This document shows, piece after piece, positions 1-10,328 of a stretch of 64,000 bases of DNA (the first letter of the stretch is position 1; every line of letters begins with the position of its first letter). The translations under genes were made by a program, and so were the position numbers. The stretch comes from Anthostomella pinea (Eukaryota; Ascomycota; Sordariomycetes; Xylariales; Xylariaceae). Below the pieces are notes generated by a model that was given only the letters and a program-made list of their open reading frames with translations, was not told the origin of the DNA and did not search any database. The DNA lies in assembly GCA_963556695.1 (NCBI GenBank), contig CAUWAG010000010.1, positions 124,001 through 188,000 on the forward strand, in the 5' to 3' direction.

Positions 1-618
1 CGGTCCCGACACGTTGTCCAGCTGCGTGAACAACTTGAGCCAGATCAACTTCTCTGCTGCCGAATCGTCGCGCCGTATTTTGTACCAGAACTTCAGTCCT
101 CTGTACCGAGCCTGCTGCGCGAGGGACGCTACACGATACGTATCCCCGAGGGACACCCTTTCCGAGCCGATCCCAAGCCTGCGCAGCCAGGCTGGAGTCC
201 TCGCTGCTTCGCCCGTCGACAGTCCTCCCGTCATATCCTGGCAACGACCGTCTTCCATATCCCATCCACCGTGTTCGTGAATAAGACCTTCCAGGTACTT
301 GACCTCGAGATGCAGCAGCTGCTGGCTGTAGGCTCGTGCCGTGTCGATGAAGACCGTGGCTCCCTGGGTGCGCCTGACGCCCTGGCGGCGCAATGCGAAG
401 CCGCTGAGGTTGTCGCACGAGGTCGTCCATTGTTCGTGGAGTGTCTGAAATCGCGCGTGGGATCTGGCTGCGTCGTAGATGAGTGAGTCGAAGGTGGTGG
501 CCTTGTCTCTCCTGAAGGCGTCAGTGCAGCTCGTGATCGTAGTAAGAACTTCTGGTCCCGTCGCTCGCTGTTGTCGCCTGCGACTGGGAGGTGCACTTCG
601 AGACCTCGGGGAATCCAT
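1..618 (-). CDS. hypothetical protein, 3' part outside window
   Basis: An uninterrupted minus-strand frame runs from an ATG at 618 to the left edge, giving 206 codons with no stop; the gene continues beyond the window. An in-frame TAG lies four codons before this ATG, so 618 is the first possible methionine. The start is Arg/Ser/Pro-rich (RSRSAPPSRRRQQRA) and is followed by a soluble, charged, probably helical segment (residues 25-130) and a Trp/Lys-rich end (LKFWYKIRRDD). I recognise no family and see no signal peptide or membrane segment. The codon pattern (G/C at third positions) is that of a real fungal exon. No intron is needed in the visible part. Confidence 0.6.
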   Translation of the reverse strand, partial: MDSPRSRSAPPSRRRQQRATGPEVLTTITSCTDAFRRDKATTFDSLIYDAARSHARFQTLHEQWTTSCDNLSGFALRRQGVRRTQGATVFIDTARAYSQQLLHLEVKYLEGLIHEHGGWDMEDGRCQDMTGGLSTGEAARTPAWLRRLGIGSERVSLGDTYRVASLAQQARYRGLKFWYKIRRDDSAAEKLIWLKLFTQLDNVSGP

Positions 619-1517
619 GCTGTTGTGATGCTAGTCTTTGTCCTTCGTAGAGGGAGATGACCAGCCAGTGATAGATTGTTCATGGCCAACGAGTAATACT
701 TTGGTCTCCGTCTCTCCCTGCTAGATCGTGACGGTAGAGTTTGAGCAAGGCGCAGTCCTTAACTATATACGTTCTGTCCATGGTTGAAGAAATGTTTACT
801 ATTGTCTTGGTGCGAGCCAATTGTCACAAGCCACAATCATATAGTAAGTGCGCCGCGCATTTACTGACCTGCCATTGTGAGGCTATAGAACTATAAATCC
901 TCCAAATCATCAATCGCATTGTGTGTATGTCAGCATTGCCAGCAACCCCTGAACCCCTATTCATTCACTTTTGGTGACTCCAGCAACGGGCCGAATGGTG
1001 AGTCACGAATGGGTCCAGGGCACTACAGTGACAAACACGAGCAAATTTACTCTGTCAAACAGACAAACAAACACATGCAAGCGACTTGGAGCAGTTGGAA
1101 GCTCGTCAGGCTCATATTAATGCAACCTGAAGGTCGTTGGATCAAGACCAACAGTCGCTATCATCAATCTTTTTTGATATTTTTACTCCCTCATCACCCA
1201 ATTTTTGGGAATCTCAACCTCCCTCCAAGCCACCATGTGGCTTGCAGTGCTGTTAATCTTCAACCTTTGCACTTGACAAGGGGACTCGAAGTTTGTATTA
1301 TCTCCCCTGGAAAAACTCAAAATCAAAAGACTCATGTATAAACCCTCGAGACCACCCTGCCTCTAATCACCCTCTTGACTTAGCAGTCTCCCAGAAGCGT
1401 CGCCATGCTTTTTGAAACTGGATCAATGCACCTATGGCTTAATCACTCGCAATATTATTCGAACGTGAAGATAAGGAAAGATAGTATTGGCAACCTATGC
1501 TGAACAAGCCCTGAAAA
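619..1517. other. intergenic, no gene seen
   Basis: A 140-codon plus-strand frame at 919-1341 has no family resemblance and poor codon pattern; I treat it as chance. No tRNA or repeat was seen. Confidence 0.5.
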
Positions 1518-1890
1518 TTATGGCAATGGTAGGTAGGTACACCGGCTATTATCGTCTCCTTCAGACGAATAGCGGCCGGCCTCCGAGTTCAGCCCGTCGG
1601 CGCATAACGAAAATTTCCGATCGGAGTCGGGCATAGTCAAAGGACTCGTGTGCGAAGGGGTGCACCGAGACAGCGGATTGGTACTCGGACTACCGAGCGG
1701 ACTCCTCGAGAATCTGGCAAGCGCAGGCCCGGATTCTACGGTACCCATCTGAGTCGCATCGGCCGTCGTGTTTGAGTGGCTGGCGAGGTTCCGCTCGGGG
1801 TTGACGGTCTCGTGCTCAAGGGTCTTGGAGAATGCGTAGAAGCCCGAGGCGACCAGCGAGCCCAGCACGGGGCCAGGGAAACCGAATTTC
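1518..1890 (-). pseudogene. aquaporin C-terminal relic
   Basis: After a plausible acceptor (CTCTCGCAG) near 1891 the minus strand reads a segment like the last membrane helix and tail of fungal aquaporins: FPGPVLGSLVASGFYAFSK, then LEHETVNPERN, then a polar tail with ADGLNSEAGRYSSE and a stop at 1518. The family (MIP channels) usually has six helices and two NPA boxes in 250-350 residues. The sequence upstream (1892-2400) shows neither NPA box nor other helices, so only the 3' end seems to be left. The call rests on the GP-LLGSLLASGFY-like helix end and the ALEYETANP-like tail known from this family; a divergent complete gene with unrecognised exons is possible. Confidence 0.45.
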
Positions 1891-2070
1891 CACCTGCGAG
1901 AGGGGCACGCGCAAAACAGACCAGTCTTTCTCTTTGGTCTTCTCCGTGATCGACTCTGCAGCCATTCTTGTGTTGTTACGAGACCACGGCCTTCCGAGCT
2001 CAGAATTCGAAGAGAATCCCGCAGCCATCACATACCAAGCCACCCCACCAACACCATCACCAACATCACC

Positions 2071-2241
2071 ATGTCTGCCCAAAACGGCAACCAGAACGCA
2101 CCCGTGGGCCAGGCTGGTGGCCCTCCAGGTGCCGCTCCGCCCGTTGCTCCCGGTCTCGTCTCTCTGTCCCTCTTGTCCTCCCCGTACTTGCTTTACCACC
2201 GGTGTAGTATACTTCCCGGACGACATGTCAGTAGAGGTTGA
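2071..2241 (+). other. possible N-terminal exon fragment (Gly/Pro/Ala-rich)
   Basis: An ATG in good context (CAACATCACCATG) opens a frame starting MSAQNGNQNAPVGQAGGPPG that stays open for 56 codons. A strong donor GTACGT lies at 2248 and an acceptor-like GACAG near 2310, but no sensible downstream exon follows. It could be a truncated first exon left by a rearrangement beside the aquaporin relic. Function unknown. Confidence 0.2.
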
Positions 2242-2408
2242 GGCACAGGTACGTCTCGCTGGACTCTTGGCCGGTTCACTTAACTCATCTCGACAATGAG
2301 GAGTGACAGTACCTATGTCGGTTCCGCTGTCCGTTCCGCTATCCGTTCCCATGTCAGTGCCCGTTGCGGCGCCCATTTATGGAAATAGGCACGATATACT
2401 AAATTTCT

Positions 2409-2536
2409 AAAAGTCTCAGTACAGCCCTTGTTCAGCAACAAAAGGGTGTATTCATCGGCAGTGGCATAATCGTTCACATAAGCATAGGAGATGGCCTATT
2501 AGATTGAACCTGCTTATTCTAGGTTGCTTATTCCAT
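2409..2536 (+). repeat. short dispersed repeat, copy 1
   Basis: About 128 bp beginning AAAAGTCTC-GTAC--CCCTTGTT-AGCAA and ending GCTTATTCCAT. A second copy of nearly equal length lies at 9488-9617 inside an intron. Ends and spacing are conserved while the middle has diverged. It ends about 17 bp beyond the stop codon of the neighbouring minus-strand gene. No coding capacity; class unknown (MITE-like or SINE-like). Confidence 0.55.
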
Positions 2537-2552
2537 TCTCCCAAATAGCCAC

Positions 2553-3279
2553 CTAGCTAAAGTTCCAGTTCATCACCGCCGAGAGGTTGTTGCTCTTGTA
2601 AGCCGACAAGCTGTTGCCGGGCGACCACGCGGTCGAGTTGCCCACCGCGGAGGCGTTGTTGCAATGTTGGGACATCATAGGTACCCCATCACCACCACCA
2701 CCACCGCTGCCGACACCAGAGACCAGAACCACGGCCGCAACAGCTCCCAGGACGCCGAAGACAGCCAGCGCGGGAACGTCGTGGAGGCGGGCCATGAGCC
2801 AGGCCGACCAGCCAGCGGCCGGTTCGGTTGGCTCCTTCGCCGTGGCCTCTTCGCTGTAGTTCTATAGATCCTGTATTAGCAATTGAAGTGGGAATATGAC
2901 TTTAAGCGTGACTCTGTGGGTGACTTTGTGCGTGACTTTGTCGTACCTTGATGAGACCCAGCATTTGGGCTGCGGACACGAACGCCATGCTGGCCTCAAC
3001 TCCGCATTTCTGTAGTGCTTGACTGGCTTCTTGGACATCCATGGTATGCAAATTGTCGGCGGTCCAGCCCAGCCAGTCGACACGGTCCGCGGGCAAGCTC
3101 ATGTATTCGAAGTAATCGATCAGCCAGGCGCAAGTGGTTTCGGGCGACGCATTGGGGCCAGGGACGCGCGCCAGGTTGCCGAACGCCGAGTTGGGCATGT
3201 TGGACGAGTTGGCCATGGTGAGCGAAGTGGGCATGGTGAACGAACGATTGAAGGAAGATTTGCGACTGGAGGTTTCCAT
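2553..3279 (-). CDS. small hypothetical membrane protein, two exons
   Basis: Exon 1 is 3279-2947 and exon 2 is 2861-2553; the 85-nt intron starts GTACGA and ends CTATAG. Both junctions are phase 0, giving 213 residues. Residues 1-60 are Ser/Met/Asn-rich; 60-110 look globular and helical (WLIDYFEYMSL, WLGWTADNLHTMD). After the junction comes an acidic linker, then one clear hydrophobic segment (ALAVFGVLGAVAAVVLVSGV), a Gly run and a short Asn/Ser-rich tail with possible N-glycosylation sites. This suggests a single-pass membrane protein with a helical cytosolic domain. The frame is open upstream to 3537; I chose 3279 because the upstream part is low-complexity and unlike protein. No family recognised. 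Confidence 0.55.
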
Positions 3280-3853
3280 GCCGAGGGAGAAGAAGGAGAA
3301 GAAGAAGTGGCGGCGGATCGTCGAGGAAGTGGTCGAAGAGCGAGAGAGGAGGGTTGGTGATTGCTCGGGCAGGCAAGCTGATTCTGATTCACCTTCACTG
3401 CAGGTGGTCGGCGGGCCTATCGATTGGATCCCAGATTGTCGGTGTGGTGTCCTTCGGATGATGAAGGGTACATGCAATGAATGTAGCAAACGATCACGAG
3501 CTTCCTTCATTCGTCGACCACGGGATGGACGACTCATCGCTGTGCAGTGAGGAGTCAGACGTTCGGCGTCGTGGTTGCTACAGGCACCGGCAACGCTCGC
3601 TCCATCAACTCTGGTTCCATACGTTCTAGCAGGCGGCTGGCTAGATATAATGCTTCATAACCTTTGTGCCTATGTTATTCGGTTCTTTCGTCAGGCGAAC
3701 CAAAGGCGTGTCGCTGCTTATTAGGACCGCCGATTAAATTGAACATCACGGGTATTCGCTGCATACTTCTAGCTAAAGAGTAGATAATCCTGCTGGACAT
3801 CTAAAGATACCCAAACAATCGTTGGGTCAAACATTCGGCTCCAACCTTTCACG

Positions 3854-6800
3854 CTACAGAATATCACAAAGCGCGTCATCCCATCCTTCTTCATAGTCTG
3901 TCTCTTGCGAGGCCGGCATTGCCTGCTCCTCTTGGTCTCTGCCTGGTTTCTGCCCCTTGTTCTGATCCAAGCTGGCCAATCCTAGCATTCGCTCGTATGA
4001 GCTTGGTACCCTTCGGGCCTTATTCTCCATGTTCGACGGCTTCGTCTTCTGACTAGTTGTATGCTTCGACATCGAGCTCCGTTGTTGACTCGTCGTCCGG
4101 GATTCAGCCTCCCGCTGTGTTGCTGGTTTGCTGCGGGCCTGGCTGACGGGATCCTTGACCGATAAAGATGACCCGTTCGTCTCATCTGCCCCTTGGGCTT
4201 TGCCACCCTCTTCCTCCTCATCTGCCTCCAGCAACTCCTTCAACCGTTCGTCTTCGCGCACCCGGAGATGATCCAACTCCTCTTGGGCTTTTTGTCGGGC
4301 CTCGGGATCTTCCCAAGCAGTTGTCTTGCTCCGCTCCAGCACGTACTTGTATTGCATGGTCCGACCGCTCGGAGTAAAGAACGGTTTGGGGGATAGCCGA
4401 GGGGTCACTGCCGATTGCGCCGCGGATGATCTTCTTTCGGGATCCGCTGCAACAGACTTGTAAGGCTCCGGACATGCCTTGACCGCATGTAATGTCAAGT
4501 TCCCAAGATCCTTTCCCATATTCGAACTTATCTGAACAAACTCTGCACTTCCACAGCCATCACCAGTCAAGCCATCCAGCTCTTTCTGCGCCTGATGTTT
4601 CACAAGCTCGGAGCCTTCCAGAGCCATAGCATTGGGAATTGGCGTGGGATCATCTGGCGGACGCGTCGGAGGGGTTTGTGTACGACACGATGCCGTGTTG
4701 ACATCACGATTCATGTGACCGAACTTCCCACGCTGTAGTTTAGGGTCAGGTTTAGGGTTGGTAACCGCCATACCAGTCCGGTCAACGCGCACAGCGGATG
4801 CGTGTGACGAGACGTGCCGAGCACTAGGACTACTTGTCGGCAATGCCCTCTGCGCTGGCGGCTGTGCCTTCACCGGTGATATCGGTTCTTCCTCGATGTC
4901 CTTGACATCCTGGGACGAAAGGAACAGATCCTGCGTGGAGAAGAATGGTATGTCCACTGTAGCTGCGATCGCTGGAAGTCGAGAGTTGGCACATGGATTA
5001 TCAAGCAGGCCTGGAGATCCCTTACACCTGGTCTTCTGGCGGCCTGGAGTAGCGAAGCGCCCAAGTCTAGATGCTGAAGGTATCGCAGGAGGGGGTAAAT
5101 GTCTTTGCAGTGGTAAAGGAGCTGGATGCGCGTTTCTTGAACGAATTGGGTTGCCATGTCTGACTGGGCTGTCTTTGGGCTCCTCAAACAGTTCCCGTAC
5201 CTCCTGCGATGGGCTCGGAAAGAAGTCGTCGAATTGGCCCAGCATAAACAACTGTGTGCTCGTTGGCGGACATTCTGTCGGAGCCTGCTGTGGCATAGTA
5301 GGATTGTATGGCTTTGCCGCAGCTTGCCGGTCAGATAACCGTGGCTGTTTTGGCATGAATTGAGGTGACCTTGGCGTACCACCAGATACAACATGGGGCG
5401 ACTTGAATTTCGGTGGCACAGGAGGTGGCCCCATTGGGGTCTTGGGGTGTCGGAAAGACCGCGAGGCCGAGCCCAATGTCTGTGGTTTCGGAGCTATGGC
5501 AGTAGGTGTGTTGATGATGGGCTGGCGAGCGATAGGTTGCCTCTCCTGAACAGGGGGTTTGTTCTGGGGCGTGGTAACAGCTCTAGCGTTGACCTCCTTT
5601 TTCGACAGATCTTTCAATGGTCTCGTTACCGGAGCAGGCGTATTGATAATGGGCTGGCGGGTGACAGGTTGCCACGCCTGAACTTCGGGTTCGCTTTTGG
5701 GCGTGGTAGCAATTGTTGCGTTGGCCTCCTTTGTCGACAGACCTTCCATCGATCTGGCTACTGGAGCAGGCGTGTTGATAGTGGGTTGGCGGGTCACGGG
5801 TTGCTTCTCCTGAACAGGGGGTTTGCTTTGGGGCGTGGTAAAAGTTCTAGCTTTGACATCCGTTTTCGATGGACCTTCCAATGGTCTCACTACCGAAGCA
5901 GCCGTGCTGATGATTGGATTTCGCGTGACGACTTGCTTCATGGGGGTAAGAGATGTATCTTGGAGTGTGCTGAATATGCGTGCGTTCGTCTTCTTCGCTG
6001 AAAGGTCCTGCAACAGCTCTCGAGCTTGACGCGGAGTGTGATCTTCCTTCGCTCCAGACTCGCACGTTGGCGCATATGATTCGCCTGCTTTTTGGGACTG
6101 CATAGAGTCTTCAGGGTGCTTTGGCGGTGGAGGTTTAGCGGGAGATTCATGGCCACGTAACCGGGTTCCTCTCTGCGGCTCTGCTGCTGCGATCTCCCGT
6201 GCGCTGTCCATCACTCCCAGCAGGTCACTCAATAATTGGTCATCCACGTCGTCGATCAACAAGGGGTCTTCGTCCGCATGACTACCGCGACTTGGTTTGG
6301 TATCCGCAAGCTGTACAGGTCGCACGGGAGCGTCGTCGGTAGCTTCATTCGACGCTGGTTCGGGTTCGGGTTCTGGAACTGGCAACTGCGGCACTGGTTC
6401 ACTTGATATCCTTGTAGACCGACAGTTCTCTTGTATTGGAGGGTCGAGTCGTGGCTTCTTGGCTGGTGGCTCGTGGTCATCTTCGGTACAGCTATCACTG
6501 CCGTACTCCTTCCTCGCAATGATAGCAGGCGATTCGGTCCTCGGCCTAGGACGGACGAATCTCGCAATGGTGTCTTGGGAGGGGTGGACCTCGACAAGAG
6601 GCAAGCCCTTCTTCTTCTTCTCGGCGCGCTCCCTGTCCTCCTTGTCTTTCTTCTTGTCTCTCGCGGCTCTCGCGCGGGCTTGGCTCTTCTCCTTCTCGAA
6701 CTCCTTCCGTATGCGGTCCTGCTCGAAAAGATCCTGGCGCCTCTGCTCGGCCTTGGACAGCTTCGGGGCCTTGTTCGCCTTCTGGTATGCCTTCTTAGCT

Positions 6801-6913
6801 TGCTTGCTGGTCATGGGCCGGCGGCTGGGTCGCGAGTTGGCGGCATCGTGGTTGGTGTTGATGGCAGACGGGGCATCCGGGATGATGGAGAAGATGCCCT
6901 GGATGGGAGCCAT
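3854..6913 (-). CDS. 1019-residue repeat-containing hypothetical protein
   Basis: One uninterrupted frame from an ATG at 6913 to a stop at 3854. Residues about 33-110 form a highly charged Lys/Arg/Glu coiled-coil-like stretch (KKAYQKANKAPKLSKAEQRR, EKEKSQARARAARDKKKDKE), followed by an acidic Ser-rich region and a long disordered middle. Residues about 305-475 hold four diverged copies of a roughly 44-residue unit of the pattern K--NAR--TTP--KPPVQ--QPVTRQPIINTPAPVARPL. Two acidic motifs of the form SQ-V-E--EEP-DSPVR occur at about 570 and 665. The C-terminus is acidic with a Trp (YEEGWDDALCDIL). The composition suggests a nuclear scaffold or chromatin-associated protein, but that is inference. 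Intronless, unlike most neighbours. Confidence 0.8.
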   Translation of the reverse strand: MAPIQGIFSIIPDAPSAINTNHDAANSRPSRRPMTSKQAKKAYQKANKAPKLSKAEQRRQDLFEQDRIRKEFEKEKSQARARAARDKKKDKEDRERAEKKKKGLPLVEVHPSQDTIARFVRPRPRTESPAIIARKEYGSDSCTEDDHEPPAKKPRLDPPIQENCRSTRISSEPVPQLPVPEPEPEPASNEATDDAPVRPVQLADTKPSRGSHADEDPLLIDDVDDQLLSDLLGVMDSAREIAAAEPQRGTRLRGHESPAKPPPPKHPEDSMQSQKAGESYAPTCESGAKEDHTPRQARELLQDLSAKKTNARIFSTLQDTSLTPMKQVVTRNPIISTAASVVRPLEGPSKTDVKARTFTTPQSKPPVQEKQPVTRQPTINTPAPVARSMEGLSTKEANATIATTPKSEPEVQAWQPVTRQPIINTPAPVTRPLKDLSKKEVNARAVTTPQNKPPVQERQPIARQPIINTPTAIAPKPQTLGSASRSFRHPKTPMGPPPVPPKFKSPHVVSGGTPRSPQFMPKQPRLSDRQAAAKPYNPTMPQQAPTECPPTSTQLFMLGQFDDFFPSPSQEVRELFEEPKDSPVRHGNPIRSRNAHPAPLPLQRHLPPPAIPSASRLGRFATPGRQKTRCKGSPGLLDNPCANSRLPAIAATVDIPFFSTQDLFLSSQDVKDIEEEPISPVKAQPPAQRALPTSSPSARHVSSHASAVRVDRTGMAVTNPKPDPKLQRGKFGHMNRDVNTASCRTQTPPTRPPDDPTPIPNAMALEGSELVKHQAQKELDGLTGDGCGSAEFVQISSNMGKDLGNLTLHAVKACPEPYKSVAADPERRSSAAQSAVTPRLSPKPFFTPSGRTMQYKYVLERSKTTAWEDPEARQKAQEELDHLRVREDERLKELLEADEEEEGGKAQGADETNGSSLSVKDPVSQARSKPATQREAESRTTSQQRSSMSKHTTSQKTKPSNMENKARRVPSSYERMLGLASLDQNKGQKPGRDQEEQAMPASQETDYEEGWDDALCDIL

Positions 6914-7819
6914 GCTCTCTAGAGGGACGTCGGGGTAGGCCTAACCACAGCTCCAGGCAAGGCTGGTCGAGCACATGGTACGGCGTATGATCTGTCGACT
7001 GCGGTGGTGATGTTCCGTTTGATTGCATGCGTTGACATGCGAACTGGTGGGGGGAGGTAGTCGCTGTGGATGTTTTGTTTAATTGATTGCAGCGCGTCCG
7101 CCGCGTCGGGTGTTGCCCCGTTACAGCACTTGCATGTGACGCGCCCGGTATAACGGTAGCCTGTGGCCCCCGCATCGTTCCAGCCTGCCCAGTGCAACCA
7201 AGGGTGGTCCTGATCATGAGTTGAATAAACAGTACCGCATGGGCTCACATTTTGTCCACCTCGTTATGCACTGTCGTAATGCCACATGACAACGGCTCTG
7301 CACAAAGTCCCCAGCCCCTGCCTGCTGGTTGACTGTCGTGGAGGACTATAAATACTAACACACCAGTGACGGCATTGCTATTGGTAAAGATGAATGGCTG
7401 CACAAGTGAAACTATCATTATTGGGGAGAATCTGGACAGTTCTTTCCTACGTGTGCTGGCAAGCTGCTGAGAATTGAATGCTGCCCATTGACGAATAGGG
7501 GGGCGGACCTTTTGACGGATGAGTGTTTTCCCCACGGCATGTAAGTGTTCCTTTATTGGCTTTGACAACATTTTAACTGTTAATGTGTAAGATGGATGAT
7601 AGAGCCAGCTTCATGTCTACGTGAGCCAAGTAATACCTTTTATAATGCCTTGTTCCAGCTAACAACTGCACCCTCCCTACAGTCTGTTGAGACTACCGCG
7701 CAACTAGAGCCTCAGCAGCGAACCAAGCTAAAACCTGTAATCATGTGGTATCAATAATCAGGTATGTCATGATTGACAGCTGCTCTGTTCGTTCCGTTAA
7801 GAGAAATATCCTGAGAAGT
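6914..7819. other. intergenic, no gene seen
   Basis: Upstream region of the 1019-residue gene. Short frames on both strands have no protein-like composition. No repeat or RNA gene recognised. Confidence 0.5.
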
Positions 7820-8447
7820 TACTTTCTGAATACTGGAAGGCGTCCGGAGCTAGAAAGCCCACACGGTTTATTCATCTGGGCAGTTTTCGCGACTTCAAAT
7901 ACTCTGAAAGTCGAACTGCCAGCTATTTCATTGATCTTCTGGGTATTCAAGGGCAATTGATCAATCATGGTACCCGTTAGATCGTCAGAATTTGAGGTGT
8001 AGCAGGTAGGCAAGAGTGTTCAAAGCCGGGACTATGTCCCATCCAAGCTGGGGGACCAGTACGTGGTCTCATTGCTAGACTACCAAGCCGTTATCCAGGC
8101 AAATATTACGACTTGCTGCACTTCTTTAGAACTCTTATTAACTTCAAGGCAAGTTTCCCGTCAGACTATCCTACCAGCATGGACGTGGACTTCGCATTGA
8201 GCAAGCAGCTCGTTCTCTAGAAGTACCAACACTAGCTTTTGATAACCCATCTCCACCGTTCTTGTTATTTCTTTTCCAGGCTTCGGAGCCCATAGATGTT
8301 AGAAGCTATGTAGGCATGCTTGAAAGCAATAAGTTTAACTTCACTAGTCGGAAATCACCAGACTCGGGTGCCGGTCCGTCCGTTGCAGCCGGTGTGGGTA
8401 GCCCGATACCCGACGACATCATTCTTATCTACCTAATGATAGTCTGA
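7820..8447 (+). pseudogene. possible decayed coding segment
   Basis: Protein-like pieces occur in different plus-strand frames with stops between them: SESRTASYFIDLLGIQGQL near 7900-7960, DYVPSKLGDQYVVSLLDYQAV near 8030-8095, a frame change, then KYYDLLHFFRTLINFK and SFPSDYPTSMDVDFALSKQL near 8100-8217. After a TTTTCCAG acceptor, another piece (SEPIDVRSYVGMLESNKFN) ends at 8447. This fits a multi-exon gene broken by a frameshift and stops. No family recognised. Confidence 0.3.
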
Positions 8448-8577
8448 TATGATATCACCTCGAAAGCATTGCTTCCTAATATATCTAGACACCCCCTCTA
8501 CGCTGGGCACTGCACTCAATATCATCCATACCCATCACAGTCTCACCCCCCTTCACCTACCTACCCCGTCCCATACC

Positions 8578-10007
8578 ATGGCCACCTCAACCAAGCCCCC
8601 AGCTCTCACAACCCAACCCCTCATCAACAGCATTCCAGCGGACCTCGCGCCCCAGTTCGAGCCAACATACGTAGAGTACTACAACAACTACAGCGCCGGC
8701 CGTCTAGCCACACACCAGGTCCCCATAAAAGAATACCGTAAAGACCCGCTGCGATACACCATCAGCTACGGCCATGAGATCATCGACGACGGCCCGCTCG
8801 TCATCACCGAGGAACAGTGTCCCGTTGCCGACGGGACGATAACCGTGCGCATCTTCCAGCCGGACGAGGCGTCTGGTCAAAAGCCGCGGCCCGTGTACGT
8901 CAACTTCCACGGGGGCAGATGGGCCTTTGGCGGTTTGGAGACGGATAACGAGTTCTGCAAGCGGCTGGCGTTGGAGCTGGGATGCATGGTGTTTGACGTC
9001 GATTACCGGCTCGCCCCTGAACACAAGTTCCCGACTGCTGTCAATGACTGTTGGGCTGCTTTCAACTGGGTGAGCGTCACTCGAAATTGATCAAGATCGG
9101 ACTAGCAAGATGCTAACTCACACAGGTTCGAGATGAGAAAGCAAAGTCATTGAATCTCGATCTAGAAAAGGTATCTGTCGGCGGCTGTTCAGCAGGCGGG
9201 CACCCCAGCGCCGTGATAGCACACAAATGCCGCGACAAAGTCATCCCGCTCGCTTTCCAGCTACTAGGCGTCCCTGTGTGCGACCTGCACGTTTTCGATC
9301 CCCATGGTGAGTTGAGGGGAGACTGCCCATACGAATCCTACCGCGAGATGTACCACACCGTGCCCCTTCCCGCGGAACGGATGGGGTTCTTCCACAACCA
9401 CTTCCTGGGCTGCCCGAGGCCCGAGCAATTGGACGCATATCCTCTAGTGAGTGGCAGCCTACCTGTTTTTAACTACACTGAGCCTCCAAAAGTCTCCGTA
9501 CGCCCCTTGTTGAGCAAGCGAGCGGTATATTTATTGGAAATGGAATAAGCACTCTGGAATAAGCACTCTGGAATAATAAATCAACCTGCCTTGCCAAATC
9601 GAAGCTGCTTATTCCATGGTGTTTATTGCCAAAATGAATATAACATTGATATCCAATAATGAATAGAGACATGGCGGACGGAGACGTATTGGGGGGAGGG
9701 GGGGGGGGGGGAGATTGTGACCCGGAGCTGATACTTTTCACAGGACTGGTTAGTGTCGCCTATCAAGGCTCGAGATTTTACAGGCCTGGCACCCGCTTTG
9801 ATACTGACAGCAGAGATGGATCCGCTGAGAGAAGAGGGCGAAGCGTATGGCAAGAAGATGAACGAGGCTGGGTCGCAGGCCGAGGTCATCCGCCTCAAAG
9901 GAGCACCGCATACCTGCATGCAGATGGACGCCATCTTAGAGAGCGGCAAACAGATTAACCGAGAGTCCATACGGGCCCTTGGTAATACTTTTGGCAAGCC
10001 TAGTTGA
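8578..10007 (+). CDS. alpha/beta hydrolase (HSL-type esterase/lipase-like)
   Basis: Exons 8578-9069, 9126-9446 and 9744-10007, all phase 0, give 358 residues, the usual size for hormone-sensitive-lipase-type fungal esterases. Visible: an oxyanion-type motif FHGGRWAFGG (about 125), DVDYRLAPEHKFP (about 148), the nucleophile elbow GGCSAGGH (Ser at about 184), an acid region AEMDPLREEGEAY and the C-terminal histidine in GAPHTCMQ. It probably hydrolyses small esters or lactones; no signal peptide, so likely cytosolic. Odd: the oxyanion motif is HGGR rather than HGGG and the elbow is GCSAGG rather than GDSAGG, so activity may be altered. Intron 1 (GTGAGC..CACAG) is ordinary. Intron 2 is about 297 nt and contains an inserted repeat and a long G run. 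Confidence 0.85.
9488..9617 (+). repeat. short dispersed repeat, copy 2, inside an intron
   Basis: About 130 bp within intron 2 of the esterase gene, matching 2409-2536 at both ends (AAAAGTCTC..., ...GCTTATTCCAT). Internally it carries two tandem copies of GGAATAAGCACTCT. A TGGAATAAGC/GCTTATTCCA inverted pair brackets its second half. About 70 bp further on the intron has an almost pure G run (near 9691-9711). Confidence 0.55.
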
Positions 10008-10328
10008 ATATCGAGAGACCTTGACCTTCCGTACCTTGAGACACAAGACGTACACAAAACACACTCATATACACTCAAATATGTCAAAACTGGGTTCGTA
10101 TACTCAATTATTACGTGCAATGTGGTCAATGCAATAACAAGGGAAAAGCCCGAAGGCAAGAGGTATCATCCGACGAATCCGACCATGATTCACTAAGCAA
10201 AGCCTTCCTCAACCCTGGGTATCATCACCTTCTCGTTTCCTGACAATAGCTGCAAACTTTCGCTCTGCTTCTCCACCTATGGGCTCCTTGTAGCCCAAAG
10301 GGGGATCCAGAGCACATTACTTCCACCC

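Noticed and set aside
1832..2376. Long overlapping frames on both strands
   Set aside because: Composition is low-complexity (GTDSGTD repeats) and frames do not resemble protein; only the short pieces noted above were kept.
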